Notes: generated by a model not told the origin, from the sequence alone. A stretch of 64,000 nt of DNA from Streptomyces alanosinicus (GCF_014650595.1 NZ_BMVG01000036.1:1-64000), one strand, 5' to 3'. Shown: positions 51,738 to 61,018, counted from the first letter of the stretch. Program-made: numbers and translations.

Positions 51738-52208
51738 ATGACCTGGCTGGAGACCAGCACCGAGAACTGCACGGTGCAGCGCACCCTGGACCTGATCGGC
51801 GAGAAGTGGTCGCTGCTGGTGCTGCGTGACGCCATGAACGGCGTACGCCGCTTCGATGACTTCCGTCGGCATGTGGGACTCTCCGAGGCCGTGCTGGCGG
51901 ATCGGCTGCGCAAGCTCGTCGCCGCCGGGATCCTGGAGACCGTCCCGTACCGCGAGCCGGGCCGTCGCGCGCGCCACGAGTACCGGCTCACCGGCAAGGG
52001 CTGGGATCTGTGGCCCGTGATGATCGCACTCAAACAGTGGGGCGACCGCTACACCGCGGACCCGGAGGGGCCGCCCCTGGAAGTGCGCCACCGTGACTGC
52101 GGCGAGCAGGTCGGAACGGTCGTCGTCTGCGCCGGCGAGCACGGCGGACCTCTCGTCCCGAGAGAGGCCTATACGCGGCCCGGTGCTTCCGCGCACACGA
52201 TGACCTGA
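51738..52208 (+). CDS. HxlR-family transcriptional regulator
   Basis: A 156-aa winged-helix protein from the ATG at 51738; an upstream in-frame ATG at 51711 would put residues into the promoter. The hallmark order is CTVQRTLDLIGEKWSLLVLR, RRFDDFRRHVGLSEAVLADR, LETVPYREPGRRARHEYRLT and WPVMIALKQWGDRYT. The family responds to electrophiles or small metabolites and regulates divergent genes. No Shine-Dalgarno is visible, and a -10-like hexamer sits exactly where a leaderless start requires. The C-terminal ~50 residues have two Cys that might sense oxidants. Confidence 0.88.
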   Translation: MTWLETSTENCTVQRTLDLIGEKWSLLVLRDAMNGVRRFDDFRRHVGLSEAVLADRLRKLVAAGILETVPYREPGRRARHEYRLTGKGWDLWPVMIALKQWGDRYTADPEGPPLEVRHRDCGEQVGTVVVCAGEHGGPLVPREAYTRPGASAHTMT

Positions 52209-52325
52209 ACAGTCCGTGGCAAGAACATCCGCCGGTATTTCGGAGGCACATTCTCGGCGACTGTGATTTGTTGGTCGTACGCCGGAACGCCTGGCAACTC
52301 ACGTACCTTTCAAGGGAATAGACCC

Positions 52326-53435
52326 ATGAACTCCGCACACGCCCCCCGCATCGCGGTTGTCGGCGCCGGCCTCGGCGGACTTGCCTGCGCGCGCGTCCTG
52401 CAGCAACATGGCCACGCCGTCACCATTTTCGAACGTGACACTTCGGCGGGTGCGCGTCCCCAGGGTGGCAGCCTCGACATACATGCCGACACCGGTCAGG
52501 TCGCCCTCCGCGCGGCCGGCCTGCACGACGGCTTCCGCGCCTTGGCGCGGCCCGAAGGCCAGGAGTGGCGCGTCCTCGACCCGGTCACCGCCACCCCGCT
52601 GCCCTTCCCGGGGCCCGGTCACGGCGACGACAGCCCGGAGATCGACCGCGGCCAACTGCGTGGCCTGCTGCTGGAAGCCCTCGCCCCGGGCACCATCCGA
52701 TGGGGCTGTTCCGTCACCGGGGTCACCTCGCTCGGCGACGGCACATGGCGCCTGCACCTCGACGACGGCACCGCCGAGGACGCCGACCTCGTGGTCGGTG
52801 CCGACGGCGCCTGGTCGCGCATCCGCCCGGCCCTGTCGGACTCCGAACCCGGCTACACCGGTGTCACCTTCATCGAGACCGGTTTCGACGACTGCGACAC
52901 CCGCCATCCCGACTTCGCCCGCATGGTCGGCAACGGCACCCTGCTGGCGAAGGCCGGCAGCAAGATCCTGTTCGCCCAACGCAACAGCAAGGGTCACATC
53001 CGCGTCTACTTCGCCTTCCGTGCTCCGCAGAACTGGCAGGGGCCCGCTGACGTGGAAATCGGCGACACCGAGGCCGTGCGCGCCCACCTGCTGGAGCTGT
53101 TCGACGGCTGGCACGAGAGCCTGCTCTACGCGGTACGGCACCACGACGGCGGGTTCATCAACCGACCCCTGTTCGTCCTGCCGGCCCCGCACACCTGGGA
53201 ACACCTCCCTGGAATCACCCTGCTGGGCGACGCCGCGCATCTGATGCCCCCGGTCGGGCTCGGTGCCAACCTGGCCATGCTCGACGGCACCGATCTCGCG
53301 CACGCCCTCATCACCGAATCCAGCATCGACGACGCGGTCCGCGCATACGAGAGCCTCATGCTGCCGCGCTCGGCCAAGGCGGCCCAGGGCTCCGCCGAGA
53401 CACTCGCCGACCTCATTCCCCCGACGGACTCCTGA
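52326..53435 (+). CDS. TetX-like FAD-dependent monooxygenase
   Basis: A 369-aa group A flavoprotein. AAGGGA lies ~8 nt before the ATG. It has the Rossmann motif VVGAGLGGLACARVLQQHG, the sugar-binding GD-like motif DLVVGADGAWSRIRPAL and the FAD-contacting LLGDAAHLMPPVGLGANLAM. The last motif, with PPVGLGANLAM, is characteristic of the TetX branch, which hydroxylates tetracyclines; many relatives act on other aromatic or unknown compounds. No other resistance gene is linked. It ends at a 9-bp-stem hairpin shared with the convergent nucleotidyltransferase gene. Confidence 0.88.
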   Translation: MNSAHAPRIAVVGAGLGGLACARVLQQHGHAVTIFERDTSAGARPQGGSLDIHADTGQVALRAAGLHDGFRALARPEGQEWRVLDPVTATPLPFPGPGHGDDSPEIDRGQLRGLLLEALAPGTIRWGCSVTGVTSLGDGTWRLHLDDGTAEDADLVVGADGAWSRIRPALSDSEPGYTGVTFIETGFDDCDTRHPDFARMVGNGTLLAKAGSKILFAQRNSKGHIRVYFAFRAPQNWQGPADVEIGDTEAVRAHLLELFDGWHESLLYAVRHHDGGFINRPLFVLPAPHTWEHLPGITLLGDAAHLMPPVGLGANLAMLDGTDLAHALITESSIDDAVRAYESLMLPRSAKAAQGSAETLADLIPPTDS

Positions 53436-53444
53436 ACAAGCGCC

Positions 53445-53486
53445 GCCCTCGCTCCCGCTCCACGAGCGCCGATCGGCAGCGAGGGC
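53445..53486. terminator. Inverted repeat between convergent genes
   Basis: GCCCTCGCT (53445-53453) and AGCGAGGGC (53478-53486) are exact complements separated by 24 bp, just after the flavin monooxygenase stop and before the stop of the converging nucleotidyltransferase gene. Likely a bidirectional terminator. Confidence 0.55.
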
Positions 53487-53552
53487 CAGCGCGGGGGCCG
53501 GCGGGGGAAAAGCGGCCGACGCGTACCTGTACCGGCGCATCGCGAACGTGCC

Positions 53553-54332
53553 CTACTCGGCACGCAATGTGGACGGGGACGAGAAGGTGTGGTCGTCGAC
53601 CGTGTCGAGGAGTGCCAGCAGGGGGCCGTTGTCGAGACGGGAGTGCACACCGTGTTCGGTGAGCAGGTCGCGCAGGGCAACGGTGTAGTACCGGATGGCG
53701 GAGGCGATCGCCACGGGGTCGTAGGGGGGTGGGGCTGCCGCCAGGCGTGTCGCCCAGGTGTCGTAGCGGGTATCGCCGTGTCGGTGATGGGTGGTGCCCT
53801 TGCTCCGGTCGCGGAGGACCATCGCCGCGACAAGGATGTGACGGGCGAGGCCGAGCGTGAGATGCGCGCCGATCAGTACGTCGTGGCGGGCTGCCTTGCA
53901 TACGGCCAGTACCGCGTCGAACCGGAAGTCGTTGACCAGAGGATCGATCAGACCGCGTACGTCGGGCGGCGGCGCGGTGACGGCCTTCGGTGCACCGCGC
54001 GGGCTCGCGGCCACGAAGGTGAGGTCCAGCCGGCGTAGGTCACACAGCACCAGTCGCCTCGTGTGCCGGTCGGTGTCCCCGCTCTGGTTGGAGGCGAACA
54101 CCGGAGCGTGGTGCTCAGCGATCTCCTGTGCCAGGTCCTCGGCTACGGCGAGCGGCTCGCTGGTCGTGATCATCAGATCAAGGTCGGACCATTGGTCCAG
54201 CGTTTCGCCGCAGTCGGCAGTTGATCCGTGGACGCGTATGTCCAGGATGCGTTCGTCCCGGGACGCAAACCCGGTGAGCGCGGAGGCAAGTGTGTGCTGC
54301 CAGCCGACTGCCGGCAGCTGGGAGTGGCTCAT
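53553..54332 (-). CDS. Nucleotidyltransferase-domain protein (aminoglycoside adenylyltransferase-like)
   Basis: A 259-aa protein from the ATG at 54332. The nucleotidyltransferase signature is HGSTADCGETLDQWSDLDLM, where G-S and the two Asp of D-D-D type bind metal and ATP, followed by a third Asp in RRLDLTFV. The C-terminal half is helical (KAARHDVLIGAHLTLGLARH, RYYTVALRDLLTEHG). This is the AadE/LinB-like fold that adenylates aminoglycosides or lincosamides, but resemblance in the substrate part is not clear enough to name a drug. It lies 25 bp after a SnoaL-like gene on the same strand. Confidence 0.75.
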   Translation of the reverse strand: MSHSQLPAVGWQHTLASALTGFASRDERILDIRVHGSTADCGETLDQWSDLDLMITTSEPLAVAEDLAQEIAEHHAPVFASNQSGDTDRHTRRLVLCDLRRLDLTFVAASPRGAPKAVTAPPPDVRGLIDPLVNDFRFDAVLAVCKAARHDVLIGAHLTLGLARHILVAAMVLRDRSKGTTHHRHGDTRYDTWATRLAAAPPPYDPVAIASAIRYYTVALRDLLTEHGVHSRLDNGPLLALLDTVDDHTFSSPSTLRAE

Positions 54333-54357
54333 GCTCTGGCCTCCGGCCGTGGGATGT

Positions 54358-54744
54358 TCACCGGTCCAGGGCGCGGGCGAGCGGCAGGGTGTCGCAGGTC
54401 TGCCGCAGGCGGACGATCCTGCTGTCCCGCAGGGTGAAGACATGGACGAACCGTGAGGACACCGCGGTGCCGGCGGCGGTGGTGCCTTCGTATCGGCCCA
54501 GGACGATGACATGGTCGCCGTCCTCGAAGAACTCCTCGCTGACGACCTGGAACTCGTTGAAGTGGACGAGGAAGCCGAAGAAGTCGCCCAGGATGCTGTC
54601 CAGGCCGCGGTACACGCCGCCGTTGGGAAAGCCTTCGACCACATCCCACTCGGCGTCAGCTGCGACGACCGACCGGATGACCTGCGGATCTCCCTTGGCA
54701 CCGTAGTAGCGGCGAACGATCTCGATCTGCGACGAGTCCGACAC
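54358..54744 (-). CDS. SnoaL-like NTF2-fold protein
   Basis: A 128-aa cone-shaped NTF2-fold protein: IEIVRRYYGAKGDPQVIRSV, AEWDVVEGFPNGGVYRGLDS, DHVIVLGRYEGTTAAGTAVS and FVHVFTLRDSRIVRLRQTCD. Such proteins include polyketide cyclases and limonene-epoxide-hydrolase-like enzymes, but many only bind ligands, so the activity is open. It precedes the nucleotidyltransferase gene by 25 bp on the same strand and is likely co-transcribed with it. Confidence 0.82.
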   Translation of the reverse strand: MSDSSQIEIVRRYYGAKGDPQVIRSVVAADAEWDVVEGFPNGGVYRGLDSILGDFFGFLVHFNEFQVVSEEFFEDGDHVIVLGRYEGTTAAGTAVSSRFVHVFTLRDSRIVRLRQTCDTLPLARALDR

Positions 54745-54861
54745 GGCTGCTCCTCCCGTTGGTTCCCCCAGGCCGGGGTGCCTTCAGTTTCCTCGGTCGT
54801 CGGCGAACACGGCCAGTACACGCCCGGCCGAGTGAGTGGCAAAAGGCCTGTCCGCTGCCGC

Positions 54862-55533
54862 TTACTGGTGGTACTTCTCCTCGACCGTCTCGGCACCGCC
54901 GGACTTGGGGTCCATGGTGACGCGGACGGTGACGCTGCTGGTCTTCGCGGCCTTCTCCAACTGGTCCACGGTGCACTTCGAGGTGCCGTAGCCGTCGTTG
55001 CCGACGGTCACCCGGCCGTCGGTGGCGGAGCAGATCGCGGCCGCGCCGAGGATCCGCGTGGCGTCGGAGACCAGGAAGGCCTGGTCCATGCCGCCGCCCT
55101 GCGGCTTGACGATCAGCTTGCCGGGTGCCAGGTACTCCAGCGTGCCGACTGCGGTGCGGTGGTCACCCGTGTGGGCGGCACCGCTCCCGCCGGAGCCGGA
55201 TACCGGCGGGCAGTAGCCGGTCTGTTCGCCGATGGCGTTGATCTCGGCGTTGGACCTTGAGTCTCCCGCGTAGTCGATCTGGTTGGTGCAGCTCACCCCG
55301 GGCTTCTTGGGGGTGCCCGACGGTGTGGCGTGGGCCGTGCCGTGGCTGGTGCTGGAACTGGAACTGGAACTGGAACTGGACTGGGTGGGGTGCTGTGCGG
55401 AACCGGGCGAGGCGGACGACGTGGTGCTGGAGGCGGACGAGGCGCTGTCGGTGCCGCCCTTGTCGCATGCCGTCAGCGACAGGCAGACGGCCACAGCGGC
55501 AAGGGTGAACGCAGAGATCTTCCGAACGTGCAT
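54862..55533 (-). CDS. Lipoprotein with Ser-rich linker
   Basis: A 223-aa protein. The signal peptide ends in the lipobox LTACDKGG (Cys23), so the mature protein is tethered to the outer face of the membrane. A low-complexity linker with ten consecutive Ser (encoded by a hexamer repeat) and Thr/Pro follows. The outer domain carries four Cys (VSCTNQIDYAG, TGYCPPVSG, AAICSATDG, TSKCTVDQL) and a C-terminal VTVRVTMDPKSGG strand. I do not recognise the domain. Monocistronic; function unknown. Confidence 0.75.
   Translation of the reverse strand: MHVRKISAFTLAAVAVCLSLTACDKGGTDSASSASSTTSSASPGSAQHPTQSSSSSSSSSSTSHGTAHATPSGTPKKPGVSCTNQIDYAGDSRSNAEINAIGEQTGYCPPVSGSGGSGAAHTGDHRTAVGTLEYLAPGKLIVKPQGGGMDQAFLVSDATRILGAAAICSATDGRVTVGNDGYGTSKCTVDQLEKAAKTSSVTVRVTMDPKSGGAETVEEKYHQ
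55352..55381. repeat. Hexamer microsatellite in the lipoprotein linker
   Basis: Four perfect copies of CTGGAA and one variant copy CTGGAC encode pairs of Ser. The number of Ser in the surface linker could change by slippage without frameshift because the unit is two codons. Confidence 0.75.
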
Positions 55534-55796
55534 CGTGGCTCCTACGGATCGGTTCTGTGTCCCGTGACCGGGTTTCCGACTGTTCAGACAGAGCCGCCGT
55601 CAACCTCGTTGCGGGACAACGGTCGTCAAGACACACCTGTGACAATGGATGGCGTATATACACTCACCATACCGCTCGTTCACTCTGGTCAGCCCTACCC
55701 CGGGTCCGGGTGGCGGCTCCATCGATGCGACGAGCGGGCGGGAGTTGACTGGTACGGGTCAGGAGAGAGAGTTGGGCCGAGCACAGAGGTGACAGG

Positions 55797-56999
55797 GTGG
55801 CGGGGAAGCGTACGGCGGTTGTGGCGTGCATCGCGGCGCTCATGGCGTGCGGGGCGGGCGAGGCGCCGGCCGGGGCACATACGGCGGGCGGCGGCTACTC
55901 GGCGGGGGACCTGAAGCGGGATCTCGCGCAGGTACGGGCCGCGGCAGGCGGCGATGTGAACGTGGTGGCCCGGGTGGACGCGCCGGGCGGCGCCGTGGTG
56001 CGGGCACGGTACGGGACTTCGGGCGCGGGCTCGACCGCGCCCGTGCCATGGGACCCGGAGTTCCGGGTGGCAAGCACCAGCAAGACGTTCACGGCGGTGG
56101 TGGTGCTCCAACTGGCCGCGCAGGGGCGGCTCTCGCTGGACGACACGGTGGAGCGGTGGCTGCCCGGGGTGGTTCACGGACACGGCAACGACGGCTCGCG
56201 GATCACCGTACGTGACCTGCTCCAGCACACCAGCGGGATCTACGACTACATCACCGATCCCGGCATACAGGACAAGCTGCGGAACCATTTCGAGGAGAAC
56301 CGGTACGACGCCACCCCGCCCTCCCGGCTCGTCGCGATCGCGATGCGACACGCCCCGCTCTTCACCCCGCCGCAGGACGGTTCGCCGCGACGCTGGGCGT
56401 ACTCGAACACCAACTACCTGCTGGTAGCGATGATCGCGGAGAAGGCGGCCGGCGCCGACTGGCGGGAGCTGGTCGAGAACCGGATCATCGCGCCCCTCGG
56501 TCTGCGGCACACCTACATCCCCGGCGCGAACCCGTATCTGATCGGTCCGCACGAGCGGGTGACCATCACCGGGCCCGGGGGCGCACTGGTGGACCTGACC
56601 GAGGAGAGTCTCCAGCACACCGCGGACTCCGGAGTGGTGAGCACACCGTCGGACCTCGACACGTTCTTCCGCGCTCTGGCCACCGGACGGCTGCTGCCCG
56701 CCACGCAGTGGTCGCTGATGCGGCAGACGGTCGCGTACGACGACCTGCCGGTGCCACCCGCGGGCAAGCAGGGTGGGTACGGCCTCGGGCTGCGGGTCGT
56801 ACCCCTGACCTGTGGGGGCGTCTACTACATGCACGAGGGCGACGGCTTCGGGGTGTACGGCCGGCCGGCGGTCGGCGCGGACGGGGGACGGGCGGTGACC
56901 GTGTCGGTGACGTCCACCACCGCGCTGGTCGACGAGGACCGGCTCAACAGGGCCGTACAGACCCTCACCGACCACGCGCTGTGCGCGGACCGGCGCTGA
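55797..56999 (+). CDS. Exported serine hydrolase (class C beta-lactamase/D-Ala-D-Ala carboxypeptidase family)
   Basis: A 400-aa protein starting at GTG. The N-terminal ~27 residues form a signal peptide (VVACIAALMACGAGEAPAGA; LMAC could be a lipobox). Active-site motifs are S-x-x-K in FRVASTSKTFTAVVVLQ, Y-x-N in RRWAYSNTNYLLVAM, and a final HEG-type motif in YYMHEGDGFGVYG. The family covers beta-lactamases, esterases and DD-peptidases. Because it is exported, peptidoglycan or beta-lactam turnover is plausible. TATATA upstream near 55655 could be a -10. The gene is intact, unlike the related remnant at 8790-9782. Confidence 0.87.
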   Translation: MAGKRTAVVACIAALMACGAGEAPAGAHTAGGGYSAGDLKRDLAQVRAAAGGDVNVVARVDAPGGAVVRARYGTSGAGSTAPVPWDPEFRVASTSKTFTAVVVLQLAAQGRLSLDDTVERWLPGVVHGHGNDGSRITVRDLLQHTSGIYDYITDPGIQDKLRNHFEENRYDATPPSRLVAIAMRHAPLFTPPQDGSPRRWAYSNTNYLLVAMIAEKAAGADWRELVENRIIAPLGLRHTYIPGANPYLIGPHERVTITGPGGALVDLTEESLQHTADSGVVSTPSDLDTFFRALATGRLLPATQWSLMRQTVAYDDLPVPPAGKQGGYGLGLRVVPLTCGGVYYMHEGDGFGVYGRPAVGADGGRAVTVSVTSTTALVDEDRLNRAVQTLTDHALCADRR

Positions 57000-57035
57000 A
57001 CGGTCGGCCGGGGCAACTCGGCGTGGAGCTCCGCG

Positions 57036-57572
57036 TCAGCGTTCTTCCGCGTCGGCGAGTGCGTCGGCGATCAGGCGGGTGGCGAAGTCGCGGTCGTCGG
57101 TGAGCCGGTTGATGTGCTCCGCGAGCAGGAAGGCGGTGGCTTCCAGGGGATTCATCTCCTCCGTGGTCCAGTACCCGTACTGCTTGCGCCACAGGCTGGG
57201 GCTCAGACCGGTGCCTGCGGCGACGATCAGGCCGGCCATGGTGGGGATGGCCTCGGGGCGGATGCTGATGGGCATCATGCGCATCGTGGCCACGACGTTG
57301 GGCACCACGCACTCGATGACGTCCTTGTCGTGGTCCTCGTAGGCCATCCGCAACCACTGCATGTACATGTAGATGAGGGTGCACGCGCCGTCCAGGACGT
57401 CATCGAATCCGCTGGGGCCCATGGACGCGGCGAACTGGTCGGTCAGCGCTTGTTGTTCGGTGTCGGTCTGGGTCTTGTCGTCATAGATGCTCTTGAGCCG
57501 GGAGTCGATCATCATGAGCGCCGCGCCCACGTTGCCGGCGGGAGCGTGCTTGGGGTCGCAGGGCGATGACAC
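57036..57572 (-). CDS. Hypothetical protein
   Basis: A 178-aa soluble protein from GTG at 57572 with GAGGAG upstream. It is helical (ALMMIDSRLKSIYDDKTQTD, CTLIYMYMQWLRMAYEDHDK, LEATAFLLAEHINRLTDDRD) with a hydrophobic middle segment (IPTMAGLIVAAGTGL). There is no signal peptide and no recognised domain. The predicted all-alpha composition and start point look like a real gene. It converges with the serine hydrolase gene and has no obvious partner. Function unknown. Confidence 0.65.
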   Translation of the reverse strand: MSSPCDPKHAPAGNVGAALMMIDSRLKSIYDDKTQTDTEQQALTDQFAASMGPSGFDDVLDGACTLIYMYMQWLRMAYEDHDKDVIECVVPNVVATMRMMPISIRPEAIPTMAGLIVAAGTGLSPSLWRKQYGYWTTEEMNPLEATAFLLAEHINRLTDDRDFATRLIADALADAEER

Positions 57573-58058
57573 AGGATTACTCCTCGGGTGACTGTGGGCA
57601 ACGCGTCGCGTCCGTACAGTAGTCATCCGGCGGTGTGCGGGTACGGCGAATCCCGAGGAAAGGCCGAAGGCGTACTGCACCGCTCAGACTTCGACGGCAC
57701 CTGCTCAGGATCCGACGGCAGCCGAGTCGGCCGGCGTTGTCCGTGGTGCGGAGCTTTTCGACCATGGTCCGCTCACAGAGCGCCGGATCCGCAGACAGCG
57801 GGGGGACTTGCGGCTAGAGTCGGCAGGGCACGGCCAGCTTGGCTGGCTGCGACGGGAATGGGTCCGACGTCCCTTTCGGGCGTGGTCGCCACGGAGTTGG
57901 CACTGCGTCAATCGCGACAATTTCATACGCGGCCTGCACGTCGGCAGGGCCTCAGTTGATCATCCGTCTTCAGGGTGGTCGGCCTGAGACACCTGCCACC
58001 CTGCATGCGGCTTTCCCTCGGCTCGGCCACCCTCCATCCCCGGGAGAGGAACCCGAGC
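57573..58058. other. Intergenic region without a supported gene
   Basis: About 485 bp between the divergent 178-aa protein gene and the small membrane protein. One plus-strand frame (about 57711-57987) is open with Arg/Gly-rich sequence but has no start and no domain. It could be decayed coding DNA. The region should carry both promoters. Confidence 0.35.
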
Positions 58059-58268
58059 GTGGAGTCGCAGATCGTCTTGGCCGTGCTGGGCGCGGCCGGT
58101 GTCGTGTCCGCCTTCTTGTTCGCCCTGAAGGGCCTGCTCGACCAGATTCCCGATGTGATCCGTTCCTGGCACCGCATCGTGGCCGAAGTCCGCCGCTCCC
58201 ACTCCGGCCACGGCCCGGGGCCGGAGGGACAGCGCCCGCCAACCAGGGGCACCGATGGATCGCGGTGA
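58059..58268 (+). CDS. Small membrane protein
   Basis: A 69-aa protein from GTG (VESQIVLAVLGAAGVVSAFL) with GAGAGGA 8-9 nt upstream. One transmembrane helix runs from about residue 5 to 24, followed by a hydrophilic cytoplasmic tail (DQIPDVIRSWHRIVAEVRRS) ending in a Gly/Pro/Arg-rich stretch. No known family. The composition suggests a peptide that anchors to the membrane. Function unknown. Confidence 0.6.
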   Translation: MESQIVLAVLGAAGVVSAFLFALKGLLDQIPDVIRSWHRIVAEVRRSHSGHGPGPEGQRPPTRGTDGSR

Positions 58269-58417
58269 GGCAGATCAGGCATTCGGTGACGCGGGCGGCA
58301 TTCCCGGGAAGACGCCGCGTGCCTGATTCGTTGAATGTGCTGGCACGCTCGACGTGCGGCCGTCCAGGACGCGGCCGTCCAAGGGCTGTTCGAGCGGGAA
58401 GGTGCGGTGATCACGAA

Positions 58418-59335
58418 ATGAAGGCGGTCCGGTTCCACGCGTACGGGGGGATCGAGGTGCTGCGGGTGGAGGACGTGGAGCGGCCGGTGCCCGGCCCCGC
58501 GCAGCTGCTGGTCGAGGTCCGCGCGGCCGGAATCCAGCCCGGCGAGACACATATCCGGGAGGGCGGGTTGCACGAACGCTGGCCGGCGACATTCCCCTCC
58601 GGGCAGGGCAGCGACCTGGCCGGCGTCGTGGTGGAAGTCGGCTCGCAGGTGCGCGGCTTCGCGGTGGGCGACGAAGTCCTGGGCTTCACCCACGGCAGAG
58701 CGAGCCACGCGGAGTTCGTCGTGGTGGACGACGTGAACGTGGTCTTCCGTCCGGAGGGACTGCCCTGGGACGCGGCCGGGTCGTTGTACGTGGCCGGTAC
58801 GACCGCCTACGCCACCGTGTTCGCGGTGGACCCCGGACCGGCCGACACCGTCGTGGTGTCCGGTGCGGCGGGCGGCGTCGGGTCGCTTGCCGTGCAGCTC
58901 GCGCGGCGGCGCGGCGCCACCGTGATCGGACTGGCCGGCGAGCGGAACCACGCCTGGCTGAGGGACCGTGGTGTCATCCCCGTCGAGTACGGGGACGGCG
59001 TGGCCGAGCGGATCCGGCAGACCGCCGACGGGCACGTCGACGCGTTCATCGACACGTTCGGCGACGGCTACGTAGAGCTGGCGGTGGAGTTGGGCGTCCG
59101 CCCCGAGCGGATCAACACGATCCGCGACTGGCAGGCCGCGGCCAAGGTCGGTGCGCGGACCTATGGAGAGGGCTCGGCGGCGTGCGCGGTCGTACTCGGC
59201 GAACTCGCCCGGCTCGCCGCGTGCGGGGAGCTTGAGGTACCGATCGCGCACACCTACCCGCTGGAGCGGGTCCGAGACGCGTTCCGTGAACTCGAACGAG
59301 GGCACACCCATGGAAAGATCGTGATCCGCCCGTAG
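58418..59335 (+). CDS. NADPH:quinone oxidoreductase/zinc-less MDR enzyme
   Basis: A 305-aa medium-chain dehydrogenase. The GroES-like half lacks the metal ligands (AGIQPGETHIREGG) and NADPH binding is through VVVSGAAGGVGSLAVQLARR. The usual order PGPAQLLVEVRAAG, DLAGVVVEVGSQVRGF and the C-terminal HTYPLERVRDAFRELERGHT with GKIVIRP are intact. Members reduce quinones or alpha,beta-enones and act in detoxification. It has no operon partner. The ATG follows GGAAGG at about 17 nt, a rather long distance. Confidence 0.88.
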   Translation: MKAVRFHAYGGIEVLRVEDVERPVPGPAQLLVEVRAAGIQPGETHIREGGLHERWPATFPSGQGSDLAGVVVEVGSQVRGFAVGDEVLGFTHGRASHAEFVVVDDVNVVFRPEGLPWDAAGSLYVAGTTAYATVFAVDPGPADTVVVSGAAGGVGSLAVQLARRRGATVIGLAGERNHAWLRDRGVIPVEYGDGVAERIRQTADGHVDAFIDTFGDGYVELAVELGVRPERINTIRDWQAAAKVGARTYGEGSAACAVVLGELARLAACGELEVPIAHTYPLERVRDAFRELERGHTHGKIVIRP

Positions 59336-59431
59336 CCCCTGGCTGTCCGAGGCAAGCCTCGAACATGTCCGCGTGTGGCTGGGGGAGCAGCACGAGCGCC
59401 AACGCCCTTACGCTGCCGCGCTCGTGGAGAT

Positions 59432-59992
59432 TCAGACCGGCTCGCTCTTCGAATGCAGCGAGGCGAACTCGTCGGCGAGCATGCCCATCACGACGAGATC
59501 ATGGTGTCGGTCGGCGAGGAACACCCGGTCGCGAAGGCGCCCCTCCTCGACGAACCCGAGCCGACGGTGAAGCGCCAGCGACGCCTCGTTGTGCGCGAAG
59601 ATCCGTGCTTCGCACTTGTGATACCGCCGCTCGGCGAACATGAACCGCAGCAGCGTCACCACGGCTTCCGCCGCATATCCCTTACGCCGGTGATCAGCGC
59701 CGATCGTGACGCCGTACTCGAACCAGCCCGCACGCGGATCAGCCTGGTGCGAAGCGACAGCACCGACTGTTTCCCCCGTGTCGACGACCTCGATCGCCAA
59801 CTGGAAGCAGTCGCCGTCAGACGGGGCAGCGGACTGTTCCTTCGCCCAGACACGGAACCCCTCGGCAGAACGAGGCGGGCGCAGCACGTCTCCCATCCGC
59901 TCCTCGTCCACGGCGAACCGCATGAACGCGGTCCAGTCGTCGGGCTCGATTCCACGCAGACGTATCCGATTGCCGGTCCAGAACGATGTCAT
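59432..59992 (-). CDS. RimJ/RimL-type GNAT N-acetyltransferase
   Basis: A 186-aa GNAT; the internal ATG at 59992 (MTSFWTGNRIRLRGIEPDDW) is preferred over an upstream start at 60052. It has WFEYGVTIGADHRRKGYAAE as the acetyl-CoA loop region, AVVTLLRFMFAERRYHKCEA, and the conserved H-NEASLALHRRLGF stretch. The family modifies ribosomal protein N-termini or small amines such as antibiotics; the target is unknown. Confidence 0.87.
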   Translation of the reverse strand: MTSFWTGNRIRLRGIEPDDWTAFMRFAVDEERMGDVLRPPRSAEGFRVWAKEQSAAPSDGDCFQLAIEVVDTGETVGAVASHQADPRAGWFEYGVTIGADHRRKGYAAEAVVTLLRFMFAERRYHKCEARIFAHNEASLALHRRLGFVEEGRLRDRVFLADRHHDLVVMGMLADEFASLHSKSEPV

Positions 59993-60229
59993 CCCCCATT
60001 CGATCACACCGCAGAGCGCGAGGGGCGGACACGCGGGCCGATTGTTGCTCAAAGTGACGGCGTGGTATCACGTTGGCTGACATCATCAATTCCACTCGCG
60101 TCGGCTTCGGCGAAGGCAGGCCGCGCGAGGGCTGAGTGCCGGTGTCACGCGTGCCAGGAGGGAGGCCTTTTGGTATTCGCATGTTGAAGGCGGTCCGTCT
60201 GTCCGTGGCATGTCTTGGGGGCGCCGTCG

Positions 60230-61018
60230 ATGAATTGGCTTCACCACACCTGGCTGATTGATTACGTGTTACCCGCTGGCGTGAGCGCGGTCATCGCGTG
60301 GGTGGGGCTGGCACGCGAGTTCTCCGGCAAAGGGCGGCTGCTGGGCAGTTGGGCGTCGTCGGGTCTGATGCTGCTCGTGCTGGCGCTGATGGGCGCGGTG
60401 GCGGCCGGCGCGGTGGTGCTGCTGCCGCACGCGGCGTCGATTCCCCCGGTGATCGCGGGTGCCGCGACGGGGGCCACCGCGCTGCCCCGGCGGAAGCAGG
60501 ACGAGACCACACAGCCGTACGTGAAGTTCATGACACTGGGCATCGCTCTGGTCAGGGAGCGGCTGGTGCAGCGTGTGCACCTGGACGCCTGTACCTGGTC
60601 GGACCGCTTTCTTCGGGGCATTGAAACGTCTGCCCAGCTCAGGGTGTTTGTCCACGATCTCAAGCTGTACCTGCTGGAGCGGCATCCGCTTGCCGCCGAG
60701 GCCAAGACGATCAACGCGATCTACACGGATGTGGAGAGGGCGATCGATGTGGCGCTGGACGTGCAGACAGGGATCGACGAGGTGTGCCGTCAAGCAGATC
60801 GTGAGCCGACGGCTGATGAACTTGTCGCCCGGCGCCAGGCGTTCGGTACCGCCCTCGCGCAGTGCGGACACCTGTTGCGCTTCGCCTACGTCCACGGCCG
60901 CCGCAGCGAGAACGAGGAGCTTACGACCCTGCGTGCGAAGGCGATGTCCAACGATGCCTTCCACAGTCCGGTGCTGCCACCGCAGCGTCGCTGGTTCGAC
61001 CGCTGGCTCACCCGCTGA
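60230..61018 (+). CDS. Hypothetical membrane protein
   Basis: A 262-aa protein with a GGGGG site before the ATG at 60230. There are two hydrophobic helices at about residues 11-26 and 43-66 (SSGLMLLVLALMGAVAAGA), then a hydrophilic, mainly helical C-terminal ~190 residues (VKFMTLGIALVRERLVQRVH, LRVFVHDLKLYLLERHPLA, INAIYTDVERAIDVALDVQT). No domain is recognised. The soluble part may interact with a cytoplasmic partner. The gene is convergent with the downstream HTH gene (24 bp gap). Confidence 0.65.
   Translation: MNWLHHTWLIDYVLPAGVSAVIAWVGLAREFSGKGRLLGSWASSGLMLLVLALMGAVAAGAVVLLPHAASIPPVIAGAATGATALPRRKQDETTQPYVKFMTLGIALVRERLVQRVHLDACTWSDRFLRGIETSAQLRVFVHDLKLYLLERHPLAAEAKTINAIYTDVERAIDVALDVQTGIDEVCRQADREPTADELVARRQAFGTALAQCGHLLRFAYVHGRRSENEELTTLRAKAMSNDAFHSPVLPPQRRWFDRWLTR

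Noticed and set aside
57711..57987. Open plus-strand frame with DHGPLTERRIRRQRGDLRLE
   Set aside because: Lacks a start and any known domain; listed only as an intergenic note.
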